Source of the DNA: Acinetobacter modestus | GTDB lineage: Bacteria > Pseudomonadota > Gammaproteobacteria > Pseudomonadales > Moraxellaceae | Direction: 5' to 3' | Length of the DNA: 64,000 nt | Assembly (NCBI RefSeq): GCF_014636095.1 | Contig: NZ_BMDV01000010.1 | Span: forward strand, 1-64,000 | Shown: positions 56,351-64,000 of the stretch, one piece after another | How the letters are laid out: every line of letters begins with the position of its first letter | Position numbering within the stretch: position 1 is the first letter of the stretch | Made by a program: the position numbers and the translations under genes | The notes under the pieces: generated by a model | What the model was told of the DNA's origin: nothing | Database searches by the model: none | What the model saw: the letters and a program-made list of their open reading frames with translations, nothing else

Positions 56351-58294
56351 TTATTTTTTGTCATCTTTTACTTCTGTGAACTCAGCATCTACAACGCCAT
56401 CGTCCGCTTTTTGTTGTTGACCCGCAGCATCACCTTGGAATGCATTTGGATCAAAACCTTCTGCGCCGCCAGTACCTTGTGCTTGTTCATAAGCACGTTG
56501 AGTGATTGGCATCAAGATGTTTTGTAAAGCTTCAGTTTTCGCTTTGATATCTTCAACATCATTTTCTTTCGTTGCTGCTTCAAGCTCAGAAACCGCAGTA
56601 GCGATCGCAGTTTTCTCATCTTCAGTCACTTTGTCACCTAGATCTTTAACTGCTTTATTAGAGCTAGAGACTAAAGCATCCGCTTCGTTACGCGCTTTCG
56701 CTAACTCTTCAAATTTACGGTCTTCTTCAGCATTCGCTTCAGCATCTTTGATCATTGCTTCGATTTCAGCATCAGACAAACCTGAGTTTGCTTTAATCTG
56801 GATTGATTGCTCTTTACCAGTGCTCTTATCTTTAGCCGATACTTTCAAGATACCGTCAGCGTTGATGTCGAACGATACTTCAATTTGCGGTACGCCACGT
56901 GGAGCAGGTGGGATATCGCCTAATTGGAAGTTACCCAACAATTTGTTTTGTTGAGCCATTTTACGTTCACCTTGGTAAACCGAAATGTCTACTGCAGGTT
57001 GATTGTCAGCAGCTGTAGAGAATACTTGTGATTTCTTCGCAGGAATCGTCGTGTTTTTCTCAATAATCGCTGTTAATACGCCACCCATGGTTTCGATACC
57101 AAGTGTTAACGGTGTTACGTCTAATAAAAGTACGTCAGTTTTGTCACCAGACAATACCGCACCTTGAATCGCTGCACCAATCGCAACTGCTTCGTCAGGG
57201 TTCACGTCTTTACGTGGCTCTTTACCAAAGAATTCTTGTACTTTTTGTTGTACAAGTGGCATACGAGACTGACCACCAACTAAAATTACGTCAGAGATGT
57301 CAGAAGTCGAAAGACCAGCATCTTTAAGCGCAATACGGCAAGGCTCAATCGTACGAGCAACTAAATCAGCAACCAAACCTTCAAGTTTTGCACGTGTTAC
57401 GTTGATCACTAAGTGTTTAGGACCAGTCGCATCGGCAGTGATATATGGAAGGTTGATTTCAGTTGCATTTGATGAAGAAAGTTCGATTTTTGCTTTTTCA
57501 GCAGCTTCTTTCAAACGTTGTAACGCAAGTGGATCATTTTTCAAGTTCACACTTTGTTCTTTCTTGAACTCTTCGACCAAGAATTCAATTAATGCGTTAT
57601 CAAAGTCTTCACCACCAAGGAACGTATCACCATTGGTTGATAACACTTCGATTTGTTGGTCGCCATCAAGGTCTGCGATTTCAATGATTGATACGTCGAA
57701 TGTACCACCACCTAAGTCATAAACCGCGATTTTACGATCGCCTTCTTTTTTGTCCATACCGAACGCAAGTGCCGCAGCAGTTGGTTCGTTAATGATACGT
57801 TTAACATCAAGACCTGCAATTTTACCTGCATCTTTAGTCGCTTGACGTTGCGCATCGTTAAAGTAAGCAGGAACGGTAATCACCGCTTCAGTAACGGTTT
57901 CACCTAAATAGTCTTCTGCAGTTTTCTTCATCTTTTTCAAGATTTCAGCAGAGATCTGTTGAGGTGCTAATTTCTTATCGTTAACTTCAACCCAAGCATC
58001 GCCATTGTCTGCTTTGATGATTTTGTAAGGTACAAGACCGATGTCTTTTTGTACCGCTTGATCTTCATAACGACGACCGATTAAACGCTTGATTGCGAAT
58101 AATGTATTTTTTGGATTAGTTACTGCCTGACGCTTAGCACTTTGACCTACTAAGATCTCGCCATCTTTATAAGCGATGATCGATGGAGTTGTACGTGCGC
58201 CTTCAGCGTTTTCGATTACTTTTACTTTATCGCCTTCAAGTACAGCAACACATGAGTTGGTAGTACCTAAGTCAATACCAATAATTTTTGCCAT
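56351..58294 (-). CDS. dnaK: Chaperone protein DnaK (Hsp70)
   Basis: ATP-driven chaperone working with DnaJ and GrpE. 647 residues: nucleotide-binding domain starting [12 protein letters not shown], then [13 protein letters not shown] and [11 protein letters not shown], the linker [12 protein letters not shown], a substrate-binding domain, lid and a tail [13 protein letters not shown] at 58294 with GAGGA upstream. 150 bases after grpE with its own possible sigma32 promoter. Confidence 0.98.
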   Translation of the reverse strand: MAKIIGIDLGTTNSCVAVLEGDKVKVIENAEGARTTPSIIAYKDGEILVGQSAKRQAVTNPKNTLFAIKRLIGRRYEDQAVQKDIGLVPYKIIKADNGDAWVEVNDKKLAPQQISAEILKKMKKTAEDYLGETVTEAVITVPAYFNDAQRQATKDAGKIAGLDVKRIINEPTAAALAFGMDKKEGDRKIAVYDLGGGTFDVSIIEIADLDGDQQIEVLSTNGDTFLGGEDFDNALIEFLVEEFKKEQSVNLKNDPLALQRLKEAAEKAKIELSSSNATEINLPYITADATGPKHLVINVTRAKLEGLVADLVARTIEPCRIALKDAGLSTSDISDVILVGGQSRMPLVQQKVQEFFGKEPRKDVNPDEAVAIGAAIQGAVLSGDKTDVLLLDVTPLTLGIETMGGVLTAIIEKNTTIPAKKSQVFSTAADNQPAVDISVYQGERKMAQQNKLLGNFQLGDIPPAPRGVPQIEVSFDINADGILKVSAKDKSTGKEQSIQIKANSGLSDAEIEAMIKDAEANAEEDRKFEELAKARNEADALVSSSNKAVKDLGDKVTEDEKTAIATAVSELEAATKENDVEDIKAKTEALQNILMPITQRAYEQAQGTGGAEGFDPNAFQGDAAGQQQKADDGVVDAEFTEVKDDKK

Positions 58295-58342
58295 TTGGGA
58301 TGTTCCTCTAAAATTTTGTTGCAATGTTTTGCTTGTTATTCG

Positions 58343-58370
58343 ATATGAGAGTCAATCAGTTTTTTTCAAG
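58343..58370 (-). promoter_or_regulatory. Possible sigma32 promoter of dnaK
   Basis: Leftward CTTGAA (58365-58370), 14-base spacer, TCTCATAT (58343-58350), similar to CTTGAA-N13..17-CCCATNT; 49 bases before the dnaK start. Confidence 0.5.
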
Positions 58371-58444
58371 CATTTTTATGAAAAAAAATCAAAAAACTCT
58401 CAAAATTCTGCACTTTTGAGCAAATAAATACTTTGCTCTGTAGA

Positions 58445-58990
58445 TTATTGACCCACCATCACCATCGCTGGGCGGAGTAGGCGGCCATTTAAGGTATAAC
58501 CTTTCTGTAAAACAGTGCCGATTTGGTTAGCTTTGGCATTTGGATCGATCCCAACTGCTTGGTGTAGATCTGCATTGAAGCCATTTTGGGTATCCGCTTC
58601 ATGCACGCCAAATTTTTCCAGTGTGGTCAGTAATGATTTCAGGGTCAGCTTGATACCTTCAAGCACAGGTGTTTCTTCTTCGCCAGCGGCTTGAATTGCG
58701 CGTTCAAGATTATCGACAGAGTCCAGTAATTCTTTGGCAAATTTTTCCAGCACAGTCTCTTTGTGCTTTTCAGATTCGCGTTGAATACGCTCGACACTCT
58801 TCTGCGCTTCATAAACAGCATTGGCAGTACGTGCTTTTTCGAGTTTTAAGCTTTCTTCAAGTTTGGTGATTTGCGCTTGTAAATCTTCAACGCTAAGCTC
58901 GTTTGCCTGCTCTACACCTTCAGCTTGAGTTTGTTCAGTCTGTTGCTCATTTTGAATGTCTTGAGCTTGCTCATTGTGCTCATTAGCCAT
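58445..58990 (-). CDS. grpE: Nucleotide exchange factor GrpE
   Basis: Homodimeric ADP-release factor for DnaK. 181 residues: a glutamine/glutamate-rich N-terminus, a long coiled coil (about 35-95), then the beta domain with [10 protein letters not shown] and [39 protein letters not shown] at 58990 with GGAGA upstream; an in-frame ATG at 59023 lacks one. Precedes dnaK. Confidence 0.96.
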   Translation of the reverse strand: MANEHNEQAQDIQNEQQTEQTQAEGVEQANELSVEDLQAQITKLEESLKLEKARTANAVYEAQKSVERIQRESEKHKETVLEKFAKELLDSVDNLERAIQAAGEEETPVLEGIKLTLKSLLTTLEKFGVHEADTQNGFNADLHQAVGIDPNAKANQIGTVLQKGYTLNGRLLRPAMVMVGQ

Positions 58991-59100
58991 TGATGATCTC
59001 CGTTGAAAAAGGTTCTTAAACATGTACAGTCCTTTTTGGCGTGAATGCTCATAGGGTTAAACCCGAACTGCCACATCTTGGTCATTCATAGATAGGGATG

Positions 59101-59128
59101 AAGTATGGGCAAGGCGACAAAATTCAAG
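59101..59128 (-). promoter_or_regulatory. sigma32 promoter of grpE-dnaK
   Basis: Leftward CTTGAA (59123-59128), 13-base spacer, CCCATACTT (59101-59109): a close match to the heat-shock sigma32 consensus, 110 bases before grpE. Confidence 0.72.
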
Positions 59129-59150
59129 CGTTCAGGTCGATTTAAATCTT

Positions 59151-60044
59151 TTAATTTTGCTGATTTAAGTAAAAATTTAAGTTTTCGATGACAAAAGCAA
59201 TAAATTCTTGGGTGATTTTCGGTAAATGTTGTCGAGAAGCATAGACTAAGGACAAGGTCAGATCAGGTGCAGCAAAATCTGTAAATACCTGTTGCAAACG
59301 TTGTTGCGTGATATCCTTACGCACCAGTAATGTTGGCAACATAGCAATCCCTTGTGCTTTAAGGCACATTTGATAAAGCGCAATCACATCATTACTTTTA
59401 AACGTAACATTTAAAGGATAGTTTTGCGGTTGCTGATCTGTATCAAACAAGGTCCAGTATTGATTATGGGTATGATGTGCAATGCATTCATGTTGAATTA
59501 ACTGGCTGGGATGCGATAGGGGAGTGTGATCTTGTAAATAATGCGGATGTGCACAAAAGATGGATTCGATTTCACAAACTGGTCGGGCAATCAGCCCATC
59601 TGCAACTTTCTGGGTAATACGCAGTGCCAGATCAACCTGAGCATCCATGAGGTCGACAGTATTCTCTGTTAAGTACACATCAAAATGAATTTGAGGATAG
59701 CGTTTCTTAAATTGTTTAATACATTCATTGACACCGAGCTGAAATAGAAACAGACCGCAGGTGAAACGAATCGTACCACTGTGTTGTTCAGGGGCGGCTA
59801 AGCCTTCTAATAGTTGTTGTTGCTGTAAAATATTTTCACAATAGACCAAGGCTTTTTCACCCGCAGGAGTGAGTGAAACTTTGCGCGTGTTACGTTGGAA
59901 AAGTCGAGTAGAGAAAGTATGTTCAAGATGATCTAAATAGCGAGACACCATTGCTTTAGAATAGTCTAAATGTTCAGCTGCTTTACTGAGATTGCCTTGC
60001 TGCGCAATACAGACAAAGACTTGAATGGCTTTTAAAGTATCCAT
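59151..60044 (-). CDS. LysR-type transcriptional regulator
   Basis: 297 residues. Winged helix-turn-helix near residues 18-40 (NLSKAAEHLDYSKAMVSRYLDHLE) and a LysR effector-binding domain. Divergent from an exported MBL-like protein with about 107 bases between starts, so it probably controls that gene and itself; inducer unknown. Confidence 0.87.
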   Translation of the reverse strand: MDTLKAIQVFVCIAQQGNLSKAAEHLDYSKAMVSRYLDHLEHTFSTRLFQRNTRKVSLTPAGEKALVYCENILQQQQLLEGLAAPEQHSGTIRFTCGLFLFQLGVNECIKQFKKRYPQIHFDVYLTENTVDLMDAQVDLALRITQKVADGLIARPVCEIESIFCAHPHYLQDHTPLSHPSQLIQHECIAHHTHNQYWTLFDTDQQPQNYPLNVTFKSNDVIALYQMCLKAQGIAMLPTLLVRKDITQQRLQQVFTDFAAPDLTLSLVYASRQHLPKITQEFIAFVIENLNFYLNQQN

Positions 60045-60151
60045 ATAAAATTCTTATTGTTGCAATTTATGCAACATTTTATCTTAATTTAGAGTGTTTA
60101 TTCAGCAAGAATTGCAATTTAAAGTAGTTGTTATCAATTGGAGACGATAAC

Positions 60152-61006
60152 ATGAATACCAAACCCTACATCATTGCTTTATCTACTTTAGCGGCAACAT
60201 CAACTGCTTTTGCACAAGACTTAAAAATCCAAAATTTTCTGGCTCAACCTGAACACTTTGGTGTGACTTCAACCTTGATTGAAGGTGATAAAGAAGTATT
60301 ATTGGTGAATGCGCAATTCTCTAAATCAGAAGCATTGCGTATCGCTGCTGACATTCTAGATAGTGGTAAAACCTTAAAAACGATTTTTGTCAGCTATGGC
60401 GATCCAGACTTCTATTTTGGTTTAGATGTATTTAAACAGTATTTCCCTAATGTGCAAATTATTGCGACACCAGAGACGGTAAAACATATTCAAGATACGC
60501 AAGCGTTGAAAGTCGCGTATTGGGGGCCGAAAATGGGAGCCAATGCACCGAACAAGATTATTGTTCCGCAAGCGTATACGGCTAAAACCTTAAAATTAGA
60601 AAATGAAAATCTCGAAATCAAAGGTAAAAAAGAACTGACATATTTATGGATTCCGAGTGCCAAAGCGGTTGTTGGTGGTATCCCAGTGTCATCAGGTATT
60701 CATCTTTGGACTGCGGATACCGCAACAGCGAAAGATCGTGCAGAAGTGGTGCAGACTTTGGAAAATATCAAAGCTTTAAATCCTCAAGTGGTTGTACCTG
60801 CGCATATGAAAGCAGGCGCGGCTGAAGGTCTTGATGCAGTGAATTTTTCAATCGACTATTTAAAGCAATATGAGAAAGCGGTAAAAGCCAGTAAAAATTC
60901 AGCTGAATTAATTGCAATTATGCAAAAACAATATCCAACCTTAGGCGAGTCAAGCAGCCTAGAGTTGGGTGCTAAAGTGGTTAAAGGCGAGATGCAGTGG
61001 CCTTAA
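60152..61006 (+). CDS. Exported MBL-fold-like protein lacking the canonical zinc motif
   Basis: 284 residues with a signal peptide ending STAFA before QDLKIQNF. The fold markers of metallo-beta-lactamase proteins are present (TSTLIEGDKEVLLVNAQF, IFVSYGDPDFYFGLD, VVVPAHMKAGA). Where HxHxDH should be it reads SYGDPDFYFG, with only the aspartates and a later histidine (PAHM) kept. Either it lost zinc catalysis or binds metal differently. ATG with GGAGACG upstream. Divergent to a LysR regulator. Confidence 0.83.
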   Translation: MNTKPYIIALSTLAATSTAFAQDLKIQNFLAQPEHFGVTSTLIEGDKEVLLVNAQFSKSEALRIAADILDSGKTLKTIFVSYGDPDFYFGLDVFKQYFPNVQIIATPETVKHIQDTQALKVAYWGPKMGANAPNKIIVPQAYTAKTLKLENENLEIKGKKELTYLWIPSAKAVVGGIPVSSGIHLWTADTATAKDRAEVVQTLENIKALNPQVVVPAHMKAGAAEGLDAVNFSIDYLKQYEKAVKASKNSAELIAIMQKQYPTLGESSSLELGAKVVKGEMQWP

Positions 61007-61028
61007 AACCTAATAAATGAATTGAAGG

Positions 61029-61055
61029 ACCGTGATGAGAAGTCACGGTTTTTTA
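61029..61055 (+). terminator. MBL-like gene terminator
   Basis: 7-bp stem ACCGTGA / TCACGGT (61029-61035, 61043-61049) followed by a T run. Confidence 0.87.
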
Positions 61056-61397
61056 TTTTTCTAAACTCCAAGTTTTTTGAGTTAAATTACAATGTAAGTT
61101 TGTAGTAGAGTTTGATAATGTTTTTATAAATTATAAAAAATGAAGATGATCATGCTTTTCTGATGCAATCATGATGAGAATACAAGTAAAACTTTTGAAT
61201 AGAGAAGCATTTAACTGAACTTTTAAAATAATAAAAAAGTGTGAATCCTTCATTGAATTGATTTAATAAAAATTGCAAAAACATGCTGCATAAATAACAA
61301 ACGGCTACTAATCCACATCACGATACATAAAAAAATTGTGAATGATAGGCAACGCAAAGATAACTTTGCTTTTCGTCATAATGAAAGGAAATATACA

Positions 61398-61640
61398 ATG
61401 AAAAAGTTAGCCTTAATCTCAATGGTTGTATCAGGTGTTGCATTCACAGCCGTAGGTTGTTCGACACAAGCAGGTTTGGATGCTTCTGGTTCGGCTCAAA
61501 CGAGTGCAAGTCCAGCGAATGTACAAGGGGGAGTAGGCGTGCAAGCAGGTACATCTGTTGATGTTCAACCGAATGGAGCTTCAGCTGGTGTTTCAGGTTC
61601 TGTTTCTGGATCTGCTGGTACAGATGCATCAGGACAATAA
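61398..61640 (+). CDS. Small Ser/Gly/Ala-rich lipoprotein
   Basis: 80 residues from the ATG at 61398, with AAAGGAA upstream. The lipobox is AVGC near residue 21; the mature protein is almost only Ala, Gly, Ser, Val and Thr, with no recognised domain. Probably outer-membrane or envelope-surface anchored. Function unknown. Monocistronic. Confidence 0.75.
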   Translation: MKKLALISMVVSGVAFTAVGCSTQAGLDASGSAQTSASPANVQGGVGVQAGTSVDVQPNGASAGVSGSVSGSAGTDASGQ

Positions 61641-62198
61641 ATTGGATTTAGGTTCATAGCACGATAGATTAGGATACCGATGCCAATCCCTAATCTTTAC
61701 ATATACTGCTATATATGATGTGTTAAACCTGATTCATGATTTAAGAATTGAAAAACGAGAGTCAAGCCTTTGATTCTCGTTTTTAGTTTTTGGGCAATTA
61801 AATTTTTTGTGCTCGTCTTTTCTAAAGTAAATATGAATGAACGAACAAATTATAAGATTATAAAGTGATTCGAATGTTCATGATTGTCTATTCGATAAAT
61901 AAGATCAAACTAACGAATAGATTGAACAATGAAAAGATCTGAACGAAAGCTGCATTTTTTATTAAATGTCTTTTGATTAGAAATATTAAAAAATCAGAAA
62001 ATACCTCTTTTATCTGTGCTTGAGCTTGGCTATTGGCATAAAAGGCAAGTAGTGATTAGCAAAATGGTTAATGACTTTTTAAGATAAGCCATTTAGGTTA
62101 CAGCATGATTTTGAATTCTTTATCTTGATCTACGACTTTATAACAGCATATAGTCGATATGAACAAGAACTATGGACAGAGCGAAAAAGGGGAAGAAC
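61641..62198. other. Intergenic region with two hairpins
   Basis: A weak stem (61666-61673, 61689-61696) and a strong terminator at 61751-61783 follow the lipoprotein. The rest, about 61790-62198, is AT-rich promoter-type DNA with no gene seen. Confidence 0.55.
61751..61783 (+). terminator. Lipoprotein gene terminator
   Basis: 15-bp stem with one G-T pair, arms 61751-61765 and 61769-61783, T-rich tail. Confidence 0.85.
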
Positions 62199-63269
62199 GT
62201 GTCAGCATTACCTCAAAAAATTCAAACGATTTTAGATAAAGGACAAGGTCCTGCTGCACGAGCGCTAGATAAGCTGCCTAAGATTGTACAAGAATCATTG
62301 GCGAAAGTTTTAGGCTACCCATATCAATATCCAGATTTGGATGCTTTTACAAAATGCTTAATGGCAGTTCAAATTAAACAAGGGCGTGCTGGTTTTATTG
62401 GAGATGATCCGATCGAGTCTCGCCGTCAATTTGATACACAAATGTTAGCGATTTTAAATAAATCGACTTCTATAGAATCGGTAGAAGATATACGTCTGCC
62501 TTTACAGAGTGGCACTGTTTTCGCAAGACATTATCATCCTGCACCTAATAAAAAATTACCGATGATCGTGTTCTATCACGGTGGTGGTTTCGTTGTTGGT
62601 GGTTTAGATACGCATGATGAAGCCTGTCGACTCATTGCCAAGTATGCAAAAGTACAAGTTCTGAGTATCGATTATCCGCTTGCACCAGAAGCATCTCCGC
62701 AGTTACTCATTAAATCTTGTGATGACGCATTAGCATGGGTGTATCAAAATCGTCGTCAGCTAAAAATTTATAAAAATCGTATCGCTGTTGCTGGAGATAG
62801 TGCAGGAGGAAATATTAGTACTGTGGTTGCACAGCATGCTGTTGGCAAATCATATGCGCCACAAGCTCAGTTGTTGTTTTATCCTGTTGTAGATTTTAAA
62901 AGTAGACATCCTTCTTTTTATGCCTATGGTCAGGGTCTGGTGTTAACCAGTAAAGATGTAGATTACGTCACTAAATATTATTCAACACAGCATCAAGTTG
63001 CTTTAGATGATCCATTAATCTCACCTACGTATGGAAGTCTTAAAAAACTAGCTCCAGCATTTGTGGTAACAGCAGGGCATGATTTATTACATGATGAAGG
63101 TGAGATTTATAGCCATAAACTAAGACAAAATGGTGTTAAGGTGCATTATGTAGATTATCCAGATCAAACGCATGGATTTATTAATCTCACACCGATTTCG
63201 AGTAAAGCTAAACGCAATACAATCGAAATCGCTAAAAACTTCAGAAAGTTTTGGGATAAAAACAATTAA
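62199..63269 (+). CDS. Alpha/beta hydrolase of the HSL family (esterase/lipase)
   Basis: About 356 residues, cytoplasmic, no signal peptide. HSL marks: oxyanion HGGG in FYHGGGFVVGG near residue 130, nucleophile serine in AGDSAGGNIST near 205, acid in TAGHDLLHDEG near 300 and catalytic histidine in DQTHGFINL. The GTG at 62199 has AGGGGAAG at ideal spacing and is preferred over ATG 62172, which lacks one. Probably cleaves short-chain esters. Confidence 0.9.
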   Translation: MSALPQKIQTILDKGQGPAARALDKLPKIVQESLAKVLGYPYQYPDLDAFTKCLMAVQIKQGRAGFIGDDPIESRRQFDTQMLAILNKSTSIESVEDIRLPLQSGTVFARHYHPAPNKKLPMIVFYHGGGFVVGGLDTHDEACRLIAKYAKVQVLSIDYPLAPEASPQLLIKSCDDALAWVYQNRRQLKIYKNRIAVAGDSAGGNISTVVAQHAVGKSYAPQAQLLFYPVVDFKSRHPSFYAYGQGLVLTSKDVDYVTKYYSTQHQVALDDPLISPTYGSLKKLAPAFVVTAGHDLLHDEGEIYSHKLRQNGVKVHYVDYPDQTHGFINLTPISSKAKRNTIEIAKNFRKFWDKNN

Positions 63270-63277
63270 ATTAATCA

Positions 63278-63308
63278 GCCTATGTTTCACGTGGAACATA
63301 GGTTTTTT
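63278..63308. other. parS-like site 4, doubling as terminator
   Basis: TGTTTCACGTGGAACA (63283-63298) combines the two known parS half-sites. It sits in a longer inverted repeat (CCTA...TAGG, 63279-63302) followed by eight T, so it also fits an intrinsic terminator of the esterase gene. Confidence 0.82.
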
Positions 63309-63406
63309 TTATTTGTAGATAACAAATAGAAATAGCAAAAATAAATTTGTAAAACTAATATTGTGAAGTACAACAAATCACTCGTTAAAATCAGAGAAAA
63401 GCAATC

Positions 63407-63961
63407 ATGAAAAAGTTGTTGATGACGACCAGTCTACTATTAGTAAGCAGCCATTTATTTGCCAATACAATGGTTGATATGAAAACCAGTATGGGAAATA
63501 TTGAAATTGAACTTTTTAACGATAAAGCACCTGTATCAGCAAAAAATTTTGAAGGCTATGTAAAAAGCAACTTTTATGCTGGAACTATTTTTCATCGAGT
63601 CATCCCAGGATTTATGATTCAAGGCGGGGGAATGGATACCAATATGATTGAGAAGGTGACTAAAGCCCCTATTATTAATGAAGCAAGCAATGGCTTGAAA
63701 AATACGCGCGGTACGTTGGCAATGGCTCGTACTAGTGACCCTAATTCGGCTACCAGTCAATTTTTTATCAATGTCGCTGATAATAACTTTTTGAATAAAT
63801 CATCTATGGATGCGGGTTATGCTGTATTTGGTAAAGTAACAAAAGGTATGGAAATCGTTGATAAGATTGTTAGTGTTCCTACAGGTAACTATGGAATGCA
63901 CCAAAATGTCCCTAAACAGCCGATTAAAATCATTAGTGTTCAGATAAAGAACAAGAAGTAA
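63407..63961 (+). CDS. Exported peptidyl-prolyl cis-trans isomerase (cyclophilin type, PpiA-like)
   Basis: 184 residues with a signal peptide ending SSHLFA before [11 protein letters not shown]. Cyclophilin core: [16 protein letters not shown] near residue 65, carrying the catalytic arginine, and [25 protein letters not shown]. Folds periplasmic proteins by proline isomerisation. Length matches E. coli PpiA (190). ATG with AGAGAAAAG upstream. Confidence 0.93.
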   Translation: MKKLLMTTSLLLVSSHLFANTMVDMKTSMGNIEIELFNDKAPVSAKNFEGYVKSNFYAGTIFHRVIPGFMIQGGGMDTNMIEKVTKAPIINEASNGLKNTRGTLAMARTSDPNSATSQFFINVADNNFLNKSSMDAGYAVFGKVTKGMEIVDKIVSVPTGNYGMHQNVPKQPIKIISVQIKNKK

Positions 63962-63966
63962 AAATT

Positions 63967-63998
63967 AAAGCAGAAATATTTTCAAATATTTCTGCTTT
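63967..63998 (+). terminator. Terminator of the cyclophilin gene
   Basis: Perfect inverted repeat AAAGCAGAAATATTT (63967-63981) and complement (63984-63998) just after the stop; any T run lies past the window end. Confidence 0.8.
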
Positions 63999-64000
63999 AA

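Noticed and set aside
56890..56910. CCACGTGGAGCA in dnaK
   Set aside because: Left half lacks the TGTT and the right half has a mismatch; coding sequence.
57297..57722. Rightward ORF of 141 codons opposite dnaK
   Set aside because: Shadow of the dnaK reading frame; no independent support.

Overview
The window is an oriC-proximal chromosome segment of a gammaproteobacterium, almost certainly an Acinetobacter species. The evidence is the genus-typical gene order dnaA-dnaN-recF-gyrB and, divergently, rpmH-rnpA-yidD-yidC-mnmE, the AT-rich base composition, a tandem family of AdeT-like periplasmic proteins known from Acinetobacter, and many genes of Acinetobacter type (Mpl, LtrA, TerC, GlsB, the ACAD/kinase operon). 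I cannot name the species.

Layout: 1-243 looks like the leftward promoter and leader of a stable-RNA-type gene outside the window. 244-7662 holds a double-AAA ATPase, tyrS/anmK (divergent), an AT-rich accessory pair (an unknown protein and a frameshifted DjlA-like J-domain gene) and erpA. 7785-13598 is an array of five paralogous exported solute-binding-like proteins without any transporter gene. 13811-16610 carries an ABC-F protein and a DedA protein. 16724-27782 is the replication-origin core: gyrB, recF, dnaN, dnaA, oriC with DnaA boxes, then the ribosomal/RNase P/YidC/MnmE cluster. 28005-37300 mixes a PilU-like ATPase, DsbC-like isomerase, purine salvage (hpt, guaD), a YgiB/YgiC-like pair, and a TerC-family exporter behind a Mn2+ (yybP-ykoY) riboswitch. 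37321-45740 has LtrA, a LysR-controlled acyl-CoA dehydrogenase/kinase/phosphatase/SDR operon, a multi-hairpin repeat, mpl and a small membrane protein. 45877-47522 is purEK.

47525-48155 is the strangest stretch. It is non-coding and has at least eleven exact copies of a 12-bp palindrome TTTRAATTYAAA plus two perfect DnaA boxes. The same palindrome also occurs three times in oriC, suggesting a second DnaA-binding or nucleoid-protein locus. 48156-53460 has an MltB-like transglycosylase, an unknown small gene and three paralogous metzincin-type proteases, each with a coiled-coil insertion. 53637-63961 contains an MBL hydrolase, an anti-phage-type dCTP deaminase with a tightly coupled small gene between 31-bp direct repeats, dnaK/grpE with sigma32-type promoters, a LysR/MBL-like divergent pair, a lipoprotein, an HSL-type esterase and an exported cyclophilin.

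Four parS-like sites (16620, 19902, 29945, 63283) bracket the origin, as expected for ParB-based segregation; one also forms a transcription terminator. Most of the window is core genome. The accessory-looking parts are 5377-7245, the AdeT-like array, the protease trio and 54556-56305.
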